61,744 nucleotides of DNA from Mycobacteriales bacterium (GTDB lineage: Bacteria > Actinomycetota > Actinomycetes > Mycobacteriales > CADCTP01): assembly GCA_035995165.1 (NCBI GenBank), contig DASYKU010000070.1, positions 1-61,744 on the forward strand. The letters run 5' to 3'. The notes beneath the pieces are model-generated. The model searched no databases, was not told where the DNA came from, and saw nothing but the letters and a program-made list of their open reading frames with translations. The stretch's first letter is position 1, and each line of letters opens with the position of its first letter. Of this stretch, positions 12,101 to 19,182 are shown in pieces. A program made the translations under genes and the position numbers.

Positions 12101-12425
12101 GATCTTCGAGGACCTGCAGTCCGAATGGTTCGTGCAGCAGGACGAGAGCAAGAGCCCGTCCTGGCAGATGGCGGCCGACGACGGCTGGCGGGCCGCGGCC
12201 AAGCTGGCCGAGCCGACCACGGCCGGCACCACGACCGCCGGGCTCCCCCGCCGCCGCCCGCAGGCGATGGCGGTCCCTGGCGCGGTGGGTGGTTCCAGCG
12301 GCGAGACCCCGCCGCCGAGCACCACGCACCGGTCCCCTCAGGAGGTCCGCGGCCGGCTGTCCAGTTACCGCGACGGCGTCCGCCGCGGCCGGCACGCCGA
12401 GCGCCCCGCCGACGAGGCGGACTGA
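9192..12425 (+). CDS. LysR-type regulator fused to a long disordered tail with a sensor-kinase-like C-terminal motif
   Basis: The 1077-residue protein starts at ATG 9192, 7 nt after a TAGCCT box. Residues 1-60 are a winged-helix LysR DNA-binding domain (RLRTLLAISEHGGSSGAARAL, then LGLPLLDGDRLTPAGRRL). Residues 87-290 are a LysR effector-binding domain. From about 290 to 965 it is Pro/Gly/Asp/Arg-rich low complexity with repeated RNG and LPxPGLP units and a 12-residue repeat. The last 110 residues contain SEWF, AADDGWRAA, TTAGLPRRRPQAM and VRGRLSSYRDGVRRGR. From memory, this arrangement is typical of the C-termini of actinobacterial nitrate/nitrite-sensing (CvnA-like) histidine kinases. The frame is open throughout, so the fusion is real. 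Target genes are unknown; it is not divergent from an obvious partner. Confidence 0.85.
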   Translation: MLEVGRLRTLLAISEHGGSSGAARALGTPAGDVAGQVTDWERELGLPLLDGDRLTPAGRRLAEHAGRLLGQLEAAESDAAAVAGRASGTLRLGVGADAGRALLGDALATLRSGDLTVHVRQLVDEQVGALGSTLDVVVVGEYGAAVPHRADAAVERRELFTEPLMLAVPTRHRATGASVRLAELTAEAWIGGTGDALVALERAAAGAGFAPRLVAEVGEDALALTLVAAGQGVALVPASAASPVDGARFLTVLDGGLRRTVVAAYRRSAAADPGVRQLLDALAGAARRVAAAVPGVVAAPVPPPAAPPAGPSAGPPSRRPDPLFDPLPDAPRNGRRDPWADRGRADTNGSRPSHNGSDLPSRNGFGTPSGTDLPSRNGSGDLPPRNGTPGPGLPPPGLPTASPDSGPARNGTPGPGLPPPGLDPGQNGSSDRPGRNGTPFGSDTPAFGNDLSGQDLSGFGLPAPGQPTSNPGLPGPGLPGPGPGLPGFGSDRNGVGPDRPGSPELPPPGLPPADRRTGAVSFGPGSDRPAPSDRPGLSDLSGPGDRPGPGDRRGPSDLSGPGDRRGPSDLSGPGDRPGVGDGSGLGRRGEVPGRSVPPDDDSGIAGFASPRRSSRPAPADPLARDTGPARHGIPADLPDRSPGTAGPSDLPSRPAAFGGPADHPNRTGASEPAHDLPAFGEPAPGGRSGRRAAPGGLPAPGESRETGAGHRAADLPPAARSDFGGLPPAGELPGRTAGASAFGNTDGPPRTGETPAFGAGRDEGGFGRSAAADLPGRTPGAPAAPGSRPAPGGLPAPGVPAPGGPPAAGLPAPGLPAPGAERPVRGNSPYRTPPPTSEPSDLPRFGDAPARDAAGPNPYRPDTSGHPIPDPFRATGSEGPNPYRSNGGGQPASRRDSIGGAELFSAPPRNGSDGGHLPPAAGLTSPDPGVRSLASPGTPRRSRAAVRGGDGAEGTLPPAPAGTAEDVRLSIFEDLQSEWFVQQDESKSPSWQMAADDGWRAAAKLAEPTTAGTTTAGLPRRRPQAMAVPGAVGGSSGETPPPSTTHRSPQEVRGRLSSYRDGVRRGRHAERPADEAD
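10802..10922 (+). repeat. Coding tandem repeat inside the LysR tail
   Basis: A unit of 36 bp, CGGTCCGAGCGATCTCTCCG at its core, occurs at 10851 and 10887, with a related copy 54 bp upstream. It encodes the peptide repeat RGPSDLSGPGDR. All units are multiples of three and preserve the frame. Confidence 0.75.
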
Positions 12426-12563
12426 CCCCAGGTCGGCGTCCCACCCGGACGCCGACCAGCCCACTCACCGGCGCCCGGAACATCCGCCCCGCCCGCGGCC
12501 GCGCAACCGGCCGCCCGCGAACGGCCGTCCGGCACCGTGGACGGGCGGCCGGAGCGGGCTGGG

Positions 12564-13385
12564 TCAGGGGAGCCAGGAGACGTGGCCGGAGAGCGCCACG
12601 TAGCCGACGAACGAGACCGTGTCGAGGATCGTGTGGGCGACGATCAACGGCATCACCCGCTTCGTCCGCAGGAAGAACCAGCCGAAGATCACGCCCATCA
12701 CGGCGTTGCCGACGAACGCGCCGAACCCCTGGTAGAGGTGGTACGACCCGCGCAGCACCGCCGCCAGGCCGATCGCCCACGGCACCGACCGCCCGAGCTG
12801 GCGCAGCCGGGTCAGCAGGTAGCCGATGACCACGACCTCCTCCAGCGTCGCGTTCATCGCCGCCGACAGGATCAGCACCGGGATCCGCCACCAGACGTCC
12901 GGCAGCCCGGACGGCACGATCGTGGCCGAGATCCCGAGCGCGTGCGCGACCACGTAGAGCAGGAGACCGGGGATCCCGATCACCGCGGCCAGCAGCGCGC
13001 CCCGGGCCAGATCGCTGCCCGGCCGGGTGTTGTCGACACCGAGCGAGCGGGCCGAGATCCGGTCCCGGGCCAGCAGGTGCAGCGCGAGGAACGCGGGCAC
13101 CACCCCGAAGCCGATCCCGACCAGCTGGTAGAGCAGGTCCAACCACTGCTGGTCCGGCACGACCGAGCCGTTGAGGGTGGCCTGGCTCTGCGAGAGCGGG
13201 ATCGGCGCGAGCAGCTTGCGCAGCAGCGAGAGCACGGCGTAGACGGCGGAGGCGCCGAGCGAGACGGCCAGGACCAGCAGCACCTCGGACCGTAGGGTCC
13301 GCGGCGGCAGTGCCGAAGGCGGCGGCGCGCCCGGGTCGAGGGCGAGCCGTTCCCGCAGCGTCGGCGCCGGGTCCGTACGGGTCAC
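12564..13385 (-). CDS. CPBP-family intramembrane glutamic protease (CAAX/Abi type)
   Basis: The 273-residue polytopic protein has six to eight hydrophobic segments. It has the three motifs of the CPBP/Rce1-like family: E182-E183 in LEEVVVIGYLL, R212...H216 in LRGSYHLYQG, and H251...D255 in HTILD. The first motif reads EExxxIGY instead of the more usual EExxxRG, a common actinobacterial variant. Such proteases cleave prenylated proteins or peptides in eukaryotes; in bacteria they act in peptide maturation or immunity to bacteriocins. GTG 13385 is the likely start, although the ribosome site is weak. It is convergent with the LysR-tail gene, and no peptide gene is adjacent. Confidence 0.85.
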   Translation of the reverse strand: MTRTDPAPTLRERLALDPGAPPPSALPPRTLRSEVLLVLAVSLGASAVYAVLSLLRKLLAPIPLSQSQATLNGSVVPDQQWLDLLYQLVGIGFGVVPAFLALHLLARDRISARSLGVDNTRPGSDLARGALLAAVIGIPGLLLYVVAHALGISATIVPSGLPDVWWRIPVLILSAAMNATLEEVVVIGYLLTRLRQLGRSVPWAIGLAAVLRGSYHLYQGFGAFVGNAVMGVIFGWFFLRTKRVMPLIVAHTILDTVSFVGYVALSGHVSWLP

Positions 13386-13434
13386 CCGTCCAGTCAACCA
13401 GCGCTGATGTGGTGCGGACGTGAACGGGCCCGGA

Positions 13435-13632
13435 CCGCTCCCCCCAGAGCGGGCCCGGGCCCGGCGACACTGACCGTCCCCACCCACTCGCGGTCACGGA
13501 AGTGCGACTGGGCGGGGGCGGTCTTGCCGTGCGCTCCTCGGACCTCCCCTCAGGGCCCGAGAAAGCAATGGCGCCGACGGCGGATCTCCCCACGGGTCCG
13601 TCGACCCGTGTCGGTGCGGAAGATCCGAACCG
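13435..13632 (+). ncRNA. Array of stem-loops upstream of the XRE regulator, possible sRNA or leader
   Basis: Four short inverted repeats follow each other. CCGCTC/GAGCGG at 13435-13452 has a C-run loop. TGACCG/CGGTCA at 13471-13496 has loop TCCCCACCCACTCG. CACGGGTC/GACCCGTG at 13591-13610 is perfect, and an imperfect repeat spans about 13612-13632. The first two hairpins in tandem with C-rich loops resemble the general plan of 6C RNA. No coding frame is convincing in 13386-13730. Confidence 0.35.
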
Positions 13633-13691
13633 CCGACGCCGCCCGGCTCGAAGGGGTGGTCGCGTCCTGCGAGCCGGGCGGCAGCTCGAGG

Positions 13692-13697
13692 CTACCT
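13692..13697 (+). promoter_or_regulatory. -10 box for the XRE regulator gene
   Basis: TACCTT would start transcription near 13704, giving a leader of about 27 nt before ATG 13731. Confidence 0.4.
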
Positions 13698-13730
13698 TGC
13701 TTGCACGCATGGAAGACTAACCACAGGGGG

Positions 13731-14390
13731 ATGCGCGCGCAAGCAATTCGCGCCACAATGGCGCCGGCACAATCAGTCGGGGGCCGTCTCGTCGGTCCGT
13801 TCATCAGGGAGCGCCGAGCCATAGTCCGCCACATCCGTACGGAGTCAGGACGCGAATGGGCCGCGTACCTGGAATCCGCCATGCGGAGCTCCGGCCTGAC
13901 CCAGGCCGAGCTCGCCCGGCGCAGCGGCCTCGCCGAGTCCATGGTGTCGCGCTGGCTGCGCGGGCTGAACCAGCCCGACGTCCCGAACCTGCGGCGCGTG
14001 CGCCCCGTGCTGGGCGTCCCGATGCTGGAGCTCATCGTCGCGGCCGGCTACCTCAGCCTCGAGGAGGCCGAGCTGCAGGACGCGCCCGTGCCGCCGGCAC
14101 CGGTCCAGGTCGGCATCTCGACCGAGGGACTGACCACCGACCAGGTCCGCCAGCTCGAGGACTTCGTCACATTCCTGCGCGCGCAGAACGGCCCGCGCGC
14201 CGTCGAGTCGATCGCGCCGGCTCCGGAGGCACCCGCCGAGCCGCTGCGCTACGCGGCGTACGGCGGAGCCAAGCTGAGCCAGGATCAGCAGGCCAGAGTG
14301 CGTGAACAGGCCCGGTTGGCCCGGGAGGAGGCGGCCCGGTCCGGCCGGCAGGTCGTGTTCCTCGACGAGCAGGACGACCAGCGCCGCTGA
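13731..14390 (+). CDS. XRE-family helix-turn-helix regulator
   Basis: The 219-residue protein has a Cro/C1-type HTH at about 45-102. GLTQAELARRSGLAESMVSRWLRG spells the recognition helices (cut here: LTQAELARRSG, then SMVSRWLRG). The C-terminal third is Pro-rich and then charged and helical (LARLAREEAARSG). The start ATG 13731 follows CACAGGGGG with a short spacing; later starts are possible because residues 1-40 are not conserved-looking. The next gene, 113 bp downstream on the same strand, encodes an ImmA/IrrE-like zinc peptidase. This is the arrangement of regulator-plus-protease pairs in which the peptidase cleaves the regulator. Confidence 0.82.
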   Translation: MRAQAIRATMAPAQSVGGRLVGPFIRERRAIVRHIRTESGREWAAYLESAMRSSGLTQAELARRSGLAESMVSRWLRGLNQPDVPNLRRVRPVLGVPMLELIVAAGYLSLEEAELQDAPVPPAPVQVGISTEGLTTDQVRQLEDFVTFLRAQNGPRAVESIAPAPEAPAEPLRYAAYGGAKLSQDQQARVREQARLAREEAARSGRQVVFLDEQDDQRR

Positions 14391-14503
14391 GCCGGACGAC
14401 GGAGCGACCGGGCACCCCCACGCCAGGGCTTGGTACCCCGGGCTCTGGTGTGGTTTCGTAGTCGGGCGACTCCTCTCGTCATGCCCACATCCCCGGGGGT
14501 TCC

Positions 14504-15394
14504 GTGGTCGATCCGTCCCTGCTCAGGCAGGCGAGCGATCGTGGGGTCACCATCTGCTTCGCGGACCTGGACGGCGCGGACGGGCTCTGGGTCCCGGAGG
14601 AGCGCACCGTCCTGGTGAACCGCGGGCTGAGCGAGGCCAAGGTCGCCGAGGTCATCGAGCACGAGCTCACGCACGTCATGATCGACGACCAGCACGCCGA
14701 CCTCGACGCGGGGCGGGACGTGCTGATCGGCCGTCCCCCGCTGCGGTCCCGGCGCTGGGTCGTCGGCCTGGCCGCGGCCGGGATCGTCGCCGTGGTCGGC
14801 GGCGTCACGCTCGGCATGAAGGCGAACGGCGGCCCCGCCGACGAGCAGGTCGCGCCGCCGCAGCACGGGCTGACCGCGAGCGAGTCCGGACAGGCTCCGC
14901 CGTCGCCGGTCCTCAGCCCGTCCGTCGGCCCGGACGGCCGGATCGTCTACGTGACGGTGACCGCACCGGCCCGGTCGGCGCCGGCCGTCAGCCCCAGCGG
15001 CACCCCGGCCGGAAAGCCCGCCTCGACGAGGAGCCCGATGGCGACCTCGCCGGCGCCGAAGGCGACCGTGCCCGTGCCCCCGCCCGCGACGGTCTCCCCC
15101 ACCCCGCCGCCCGCGAGCATCCCGGCCAATCCGCCGGTGACGCCGACCCCCGACCCGACGACGCCGGAGGCGCCGGTGGACACGACGCCGCCCGGCGCCG
15201 GCGCGAGCCTGCCCGGGGACGGCGACACCGGCGCGGGCGCGGCCAGCGGCGACGCTCCGGTGGGTGGGGATGCTCCGGTGAGCGGCGACGTCCCGGTGAG
15301 CGGCGACGTCCCGGTGAGCGGTGCGGCCGACGCGAGTGACGTCCTGATCGCGGCGAGTGGCGTGGCCGACGCGGTGGTTGCCCCGACCGGCTGA
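14504..15394 (+). CDS. Membrane-anchored ImmA/IrrE-like metallopeptidase with extracytoplasmic Pro/Thr-rich tail
   Basis: Residues 1-75 of 296 match the ImmA/IrrE peptidase core, with HELTH at 53-57 (H53, E54, H57) preceded by RTVLVNRGLSEAKVAEVI. A transmembrane helix follows at about 85-105 (VVGLAAAGIVAVVGGVTLGM). After it comes a Pro/Thr/Ser-rich region ending in repeated GDVPVSG units encoded by an 18-bp DNA repeat near 15250-15325. With arginines before the helix, the peptidase domain should be cytoplasmic and the tail outside. The start GTG 14504 has GGGGG just upstream. ImmA relatives cleave a repressor, and the XRE gene upstream is the natural substrate candidate. The third zinc ligand is not certain. 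Confidence 0.75.
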   Translation: MVDPSLLRQASDRGVTICFADLDGADGLWVPEERTVLVNRGLSEAKVAEVIEHELTHVMIDDQHADLDAGRDVLIGRPPLRSRRWVVGLAAAGIVAVVGGVTLGMKANGGPADEQVAPPQHGLTASESGQAPPSPVLSPSVGPDGRIVYVTVTAPARSAPAVSPSGTPAGKPASTRSPMATSPAPKATVPVPPPATVSPTPPPASIPANPPVTPTPDPTTPEAPVDTTPPGAGASLPGDGDTGAGAASGDAPVGGDAPVSGDVPVSGDVPVSGAADASDVLIAASGVADAVVAPTG

Positions 15395-15476
15395 CTCGGC
15401 GCGTCGCAGCTTGCGTACTGCGACCGGACGGACGAGGCTTCCGCGGTCGTCAGCAGTACGTTCTGGAGGTCCGTCG

Positions 15477-17021
15477 GTGCGCAGGGCAGTGCGGCGCGCA
15501 GCCGCGCTAACAGTGGTCGGTTTCCTCGGCGTACTGGTGGCCGCGGTCGGCGTGGCGGGCGCCCGCAACGCCCCGGCCGCGCCGGAGGTCTCGGACCAGC
15601 GGCAGCAGGAGATCACCGCGGCCGCCGCGCAGTACGGCGTGCCCGCGCCGCTGCTCGTGGCGCTGGCCGGCACGCTCTCCGGTTTCGGGGCGACCGACCC
15701 GAGGCTCGACGGCGGCCACGGCCTGTTCCGGCTGGCCGACGGCACGCCGGCCCTGGACGGCCGCGGCGGCATCGCCGACACCCGGGTCGCCCAGGTCCGC
15801 GCGCTGGCCGGCCACGACCCGGCCACCCGCGCGCTGGCCACCGCCGCCGGTCTGGCCGGCACCTCCGCGGCCGGCGCCCGGGACGTCCCGGCCGAGGGCG
15901 CCCGGGCCGCCGCCGCGCTGCTCGCCTCGTACGGGAAGCAGGCCGCCGGCGGCGCCCTGCCCACCTCCCTCCTCGGCTGGTACGGCGCGGTGGCCCGGTT
16001 CGCCACCGGCGACTCGATGACCGGCCGGGCCGTCGCCGACGACGTGTTCGCCCAGCTGCGGGCGGGCCTGCCGGCGACCGTGGTGGCCGGCCAGCGGTTC
16101 TCCATCGCCGCCGACCCGGCGGCCGCGCTGCCGGCCGGGCCGGGCGAGGCCGTCACCGGCGAGTGCCCGGCCGGCTGCCGGCTGGTGCCGGCCGCGGGCT
16201 ACCAGCCCGGCGACCGGACCACCGTGAACCAGGTCGTGATCTCGACCGCGCCGGCCGGCTACAGCGCGACGATCGCCGCGGCCCAGCGGGCCAGCGCCCG
16301 GTGGAGCGCGCACTACGTGGTCCGCGCCGCCGACGGCGCGGTGACCCAGACCGTGCTGCTGCGCGACGTCGCCTGGGACGCCGGCAACCCGACCGTGGAC
16401 GCCGGCTCGGTCGGCATCGCGGTCGAGGCGAACCCGACCCCGGCCGCGTACGCGTCGGTGGCCCGGCTGCTGCGTTACCTCGCCGGCCGCGGGCTGACCC
16501 TGGACCGGCAGCACCTGCTGGGCATGGACGAGGTCGCGGGTGCGCCGGTCTCGCTGCAGTCCGGCTTCGACTGGGTCCGAGTGCTGCGTGCGGCCGGCGC
16601 TCCGCTGACCGCGCAGGCGTTCCGGGCCGACCGGGTCGTCACCGTCGCCGCCCCGGGCCTCGTGCTGCGCTCCGCGCCGGGCGGCGCCGCGCTGGCGGAC
16701 CAGCCCGCGGTCGGCCGGTCCCTGGCCGTGGCCGGGACGACGGACGGCTGGACCGAGGTCTGGTACGGCGGCCGCGCCGCGTACCTGTCCGACCCGGCCG
16801 GGACCCGGACGCTGCCGGGCGACGCCGACCGCGTCACCCCGATCTCCACCGCCGTCCCGGTCTTCGGCGCGGCGGAGTCCGGCACCCCGGTGGGCACCCT
16901 CGGCACCGGCCAGGCCGCCGTCCTGCTCGACCCGGACGCGGTCGGCGACTACCTCACGATCGGCTTCGGCGACCACATCGGCTACGTCGCCGCCACGGAC
17001 GTCACGCTGCAGCTGGACTGA
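15477..17021 (+). CDS. Secreted amidase_2-like protein with SH3 repeats; active site lost (pseudoenzyme)
   Basis: This 514-residue protein starts at GTG 15477 with GGAGGT upstream. It has a twin-basic signal peptide (RRAVRRAA, then a hydrophobic stretch to about 30), a lytic-transglycosylase-like helical region (about 40-180), an N-acetylmuramoyl-L-alanine amidase_2 domain (about 225-380) and two SH3-like repeats (about 395-514). The amidase fold is clear from SAHYVVRAADGAVTQTV. However, residues that are histidine or glutamate in active relatives are changed: S256 in VVIST, D301 in AWDAGN, EAN in GIAVEAN, and M350 in LLGMDEV. It probably binds peptidoglycan or another wall ligand without cutting. 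The frame is intact. Confidence 0.8.
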   Translation: MRRAVRRAAALTVVGFLGVLVAAVGVAGARNAPAAPEVSDQRQQEITAAAAQYGVPAPLLVALAGTLSGFGATDPRLDGGHGLFRLADGTPALDGRGGIADTRVAQVRALAGHDPATRALATAAGLAGTSAAGARDVPAEGARAAAALLASYGKQAAGGALPTSLLGWYGAVARFATGDSMTGRAVADDVFAQLRAGLPATVVAGQRFSIAADPAAALPAGPGEAVTGECPAGCRLVPAAGYQPGDRTTVNQVVISTAPAGYSATIAAAQRASARWSAHYVVRAADGAVTQTVLLRDVAWDAGNPTVDAGSVGIAVEANPTPAAYASVARLLRYLAGRGLTLDRQHLLGMDEVAGAPVSLQSGFDWVRVLRAAGAPLTAQAFRADRVVTVAAPGLVLRSAPGGAALADQPAVGRSLAVAGTTDGWTEVWYGGRAAYLSDPAGTRTLPGDADRVTPISTAVPVFGAAESGTPVGTLGTGQAAVLLDPDAVGDYLTIGFGDHIGYVAATDVTLQLD

Positions 17022-17088
17022 CCCTCGCCCGGCCCTGTCCGGACAGGAAGGCTGGATCCGTCCGTACCCGCCTCGACGAGGAGGCTCA

Positions 17089-17232
17089 GTGCGCCCTCTC
17101 CGCGCGCTCACCATCGGGTTCGCCGCCGCGCTCCTGCCGCTCACGTTCGTGTCGGCCTTCGGCGGGCGACGGAGTCGGTGGCGGTGTTCAGGCCCTAGTC
17201 GTGACCCGGGAGTTCTTCCCGGGTCCGGCTGA
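17089..17232 (+). pseudogene. Signal-peptide-like short frame, probable gene remnant
   Basis: GTG 17089 has a near-ideal GAGGAGG 6 nt upstream and opens MRPLRALTIGFAAALLPLTF, a textbook signal peptide. After about 25 residues the frame becomes Arg-rich and stops at 17230-17232. It overlaps the 3' end of the oppositely oriented DUF6328 gene by 38 bp. The good start with no mature domain suggests the 5' end of a secreted-protein gene that lost its body. A 47-residue secreted peptide cannot be excluded. Confidence 0.45.
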
Positions 17233-17692
17233 CCAGCGGGATCACCAACCAGAGCACGACGAAGACGGCGGCGACCCCGGCGCTGAACCAGAGCGCCGGG
17301 GTCTCCCCCAGCACCTCCTCCAGGATGAACAGCACCACCCCGACCAACGCGACCGACAGGCAGGCCAGCCCGCCCAGCGCCATCCGGTGCGAGACCTGGA
17401 CCAGGTCGTCCTTCTGGTTGTGCCGGAAGACGATCCGGTGGAACGCGACCGGGCCGACCAGCAGCGCGGTCGCGGCCGCGGCGGCCAGCAGCGTCACCAC
17501 GTACGTGACCCGCTGCAGCGTGCTGATCATCGTGAACCGGTCGGTGAACACGACGGTGAGCAGCGAGGCGAACAGGATCTGCACGCCGACCTGCGCGACC
17601 CGCAGCTCCTGCAGCAGCTCGCCGTAGTTGCGGTCGAGCCGCTGCGCCTGGGTCTCGTCGTGCCCGGCCGCACCGCCGGATCTCTCGCTCAC
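17195..17692 (-). CDS. DUF6328 family membrane protein
   Basis: The 165-residue protein has a polar N-terminus with NYGELLQELRVAQVGVQILFA, the hallmark of the DUF6328 family as I know it from actinomycetes. Four transmembrane helices follow (about 33-50, 65-83, 106-124, 132-152). Function is unknown for the family. It lies alone between two plus-strand units. Confidence 0.8.
   Translation of the reverse strand: MSERSGGAAGHDETQAQRLDRNYGELLQELRVAQVGVQILFASLLTVVFTDRFTMISTLQRVTYVVTLLAAAAATALLVGPVAFHRIVFRHNQKDDLVQVSHRMALGGLACLSVALVGVVLFILEEVLGETPALWFSAGVAAVFVVLWLVIPLVSRTREELPGHD
17204..17224. terminator. Short hairpin at convergent gene ends
   Basis: ACCCGGGA (17204-17211) pairs with TCCCGGGT (17217-17224) around GTTCT. 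It sits inside the last codons of the DUF6328 gene, where two transcription units converge, and may stop either. Confidence 0.4.
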
Positions 17693-17856
17693 GCCGCAGG
17701 TCTACCCGCGCGAGCCGGTCCGATCCATCCGCCCCGCCGATCCCGGTGCCGGCCCCGGTCGTGCGTCGGGTTCAGGTCCGGCGTGGGCGTGCGCCGGGTC
17801 CGCGTCCGGCGTGCGCCGGGGGCGAAAACGGCTGCCGGGGTGGGCGGCCGCCGGGC

Positions 17857-17862
17857 TAGTGT
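17857..17862 (+). promoter_or_regulatory. -10 box for a leaderless transcript
   Basis: TAGTGT lies 8 nt before GTG 17871, and no ribosome site precedes that GTG. Confidence 0.55.
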
Positions 17863-17870
17863 CAGCGATC

Positions 17871-19094
17871 GTGTCGCTCGACATCCGCCACCCCGACCTG
17901 TCCGAAGCCGCCGAGCTCATGCGGAACGTCGGTACCGCGTTCCTGAAGCCGAGCAGCCGCGACGCCCCGCGGACCGAGTTCTGGCTCAAGCACGTCCGGC
18001 CCGACCTCAACCGCACCTGGGGCGCCTTCGACCGCGGCAAGGCGGTCGGCAGCCTGCGCAGCTTCCCGATGGAGCTGACCGTCCCCGGCGGCCGTACGGT
18101 CCCGGCCGACGCGATCTCGATGGTGACCGTCGCCCCGACCCACCGCCGCCGCGGGCTGCTCACCGGGATGATGGGCCAGGACCTGGCCGCCGCGGCCGAG
18201 CGCGGTGACATCGCCGCGATCCTGGTCGCCTCGGAGTGGCGCATCTACGGCCGGTACGGCTTCGGCCCGGCCACCGAGGCGGCCGAGTGGACCGTCGACA
18301 AGCTCCGCGTCGGCGCGCCCGTCCCGGCCGGCGACCTCGAGCTCATCGGCCCGGCGGAGCTGCGCGCCGTGGCCCCGGCCGCGTACGACCGGGCCCGGCT
18401 GTTGCGGGCCGGCGGCCTCAGCCGGCCGGAGCCGCGCTGGGACCGCGACTTCGGGCTGGTCTCGGCCGACGGCGGCCCGCCGGACTGGGACGGCCGCGCG
18501 GTCGTGCACCGCGACGGGGCCGGCGAGGTCGACGGCTACCTGCGCTGGCACTCGTCCTGGGACGTGAGCGGGAACTCCGAGCTGACCGTGGACGAGCTCG
18601 TCGCGGCGACCGACGCGGCGTACCGGGACCTCTGGTTCTTCGCGCTCGCGGTCGACTTGATCACGGTGGTGAAGGCGCGGAGCCGGCCGGTGGACGAGGC
18701 GCTGCCCTGGCTGGTCGGCGACGGCCGGTTCGTCCAGCAGACCGACCGCTACGACAAGCTCTGGCTGCGGCTGCTGGACGTCCCGGCCGCGCTCACCATC
18801 CGCGACTACGGCGGCGCGGGGAGCCTCGTGCTGGAGATCGTCGACCCGGCCGGGTACGGCGCCGGCCGGTTCGCGCTGGACGCCGGCCCGGACGGCGCGA
18901 CCTGTGTGGCGACCACCCGCTCGGCCGACCTGACCCTGCCGGTGACCGCGCTCGGGTCGGCGTACCTGGGTGGCCATCGGCTCGGGACGCTGGCCGCCGC
19001 GGGCCTGGTCGACGAGCACACCCCGGGCGCGACCCGGGCCGCCGATCGGCTCCTCGCCCCTGACCGTGCACCCTGGGCCACCCTGCACTTCTGA
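17871..19094 (+). CDS. Eis-like GNAT N-acetyltransferase
   Basis: The 407-residue protein has the Eis architecture: an N-terminal GNAT domain with acetyl-CoA motif VTVAPTHRRRGLLTGMM (about 83-99), the ASEWRIYGRYGFGPATE signature (about 121-137), a second degenerate GNAT half, and a C-terminal SCP2-like domain (RSADLTLPVTALGSAYLGG). Eis enzymes acetylate amines, including aminoglycosides and lysines, as hexamers, with the C-terminal carboxylate as catalytic base. This protein ends PWATLHF, like the conserved C-terminus of the family. The leaderless GTG 17871 is preferred. The physiological substrate is unknown. Confidence 0.9.
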   Translation: MSLDIRHPDLSEAAELMRNVGTAFLKPSSRDAPRTEFWLKHVRPDLNRTWGAFDRGKAVGSLRSFPMELTVPGGRTVPADAISMVTVAPTHRRRGLLTGMMGQDLAAAAERGDIAAILVASEWRIYGRYGFGPATEAAEWTVDKLRVGAPVPAGDLELIGPAELRAVAPAAYDRARLLRAGGLSRPEPRWDRDFGLVSADGGPPDWDGRAVVHRDGAGEVDGYLRWHSSWDVSGNSELTVDELVAATDAAYRDLWFFALAVDLITVVKARSRPVDEALPWLVGDGRFVQQTDRYDKLWLRLLDVPAALTIRDYGGAGSLVLEIVDPAGYGAGRFALDAGPDGATCVATTRSADLTLPVTALGSAYLGGHRLGTLAAAGLVDEHTPGATRAADRLLAPDRAPWATLHF

Positions 19095-19182
19095 TCAGGT
19101 TTACCCGCCCGTAGGTTGCCGACCTGCGTCGTTACCCCTATCGTCCGCCTTGACGGTTACCGGCGACCGAGCGGGGCACGGC

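Noticed and set aside
19095-19182. Cobalamin riboswitch or nickel operator before the NiCoT gene
   Set aside because: The interval of 88 bp is too short for a cobalamin switch, and no convincing palindrome was found.
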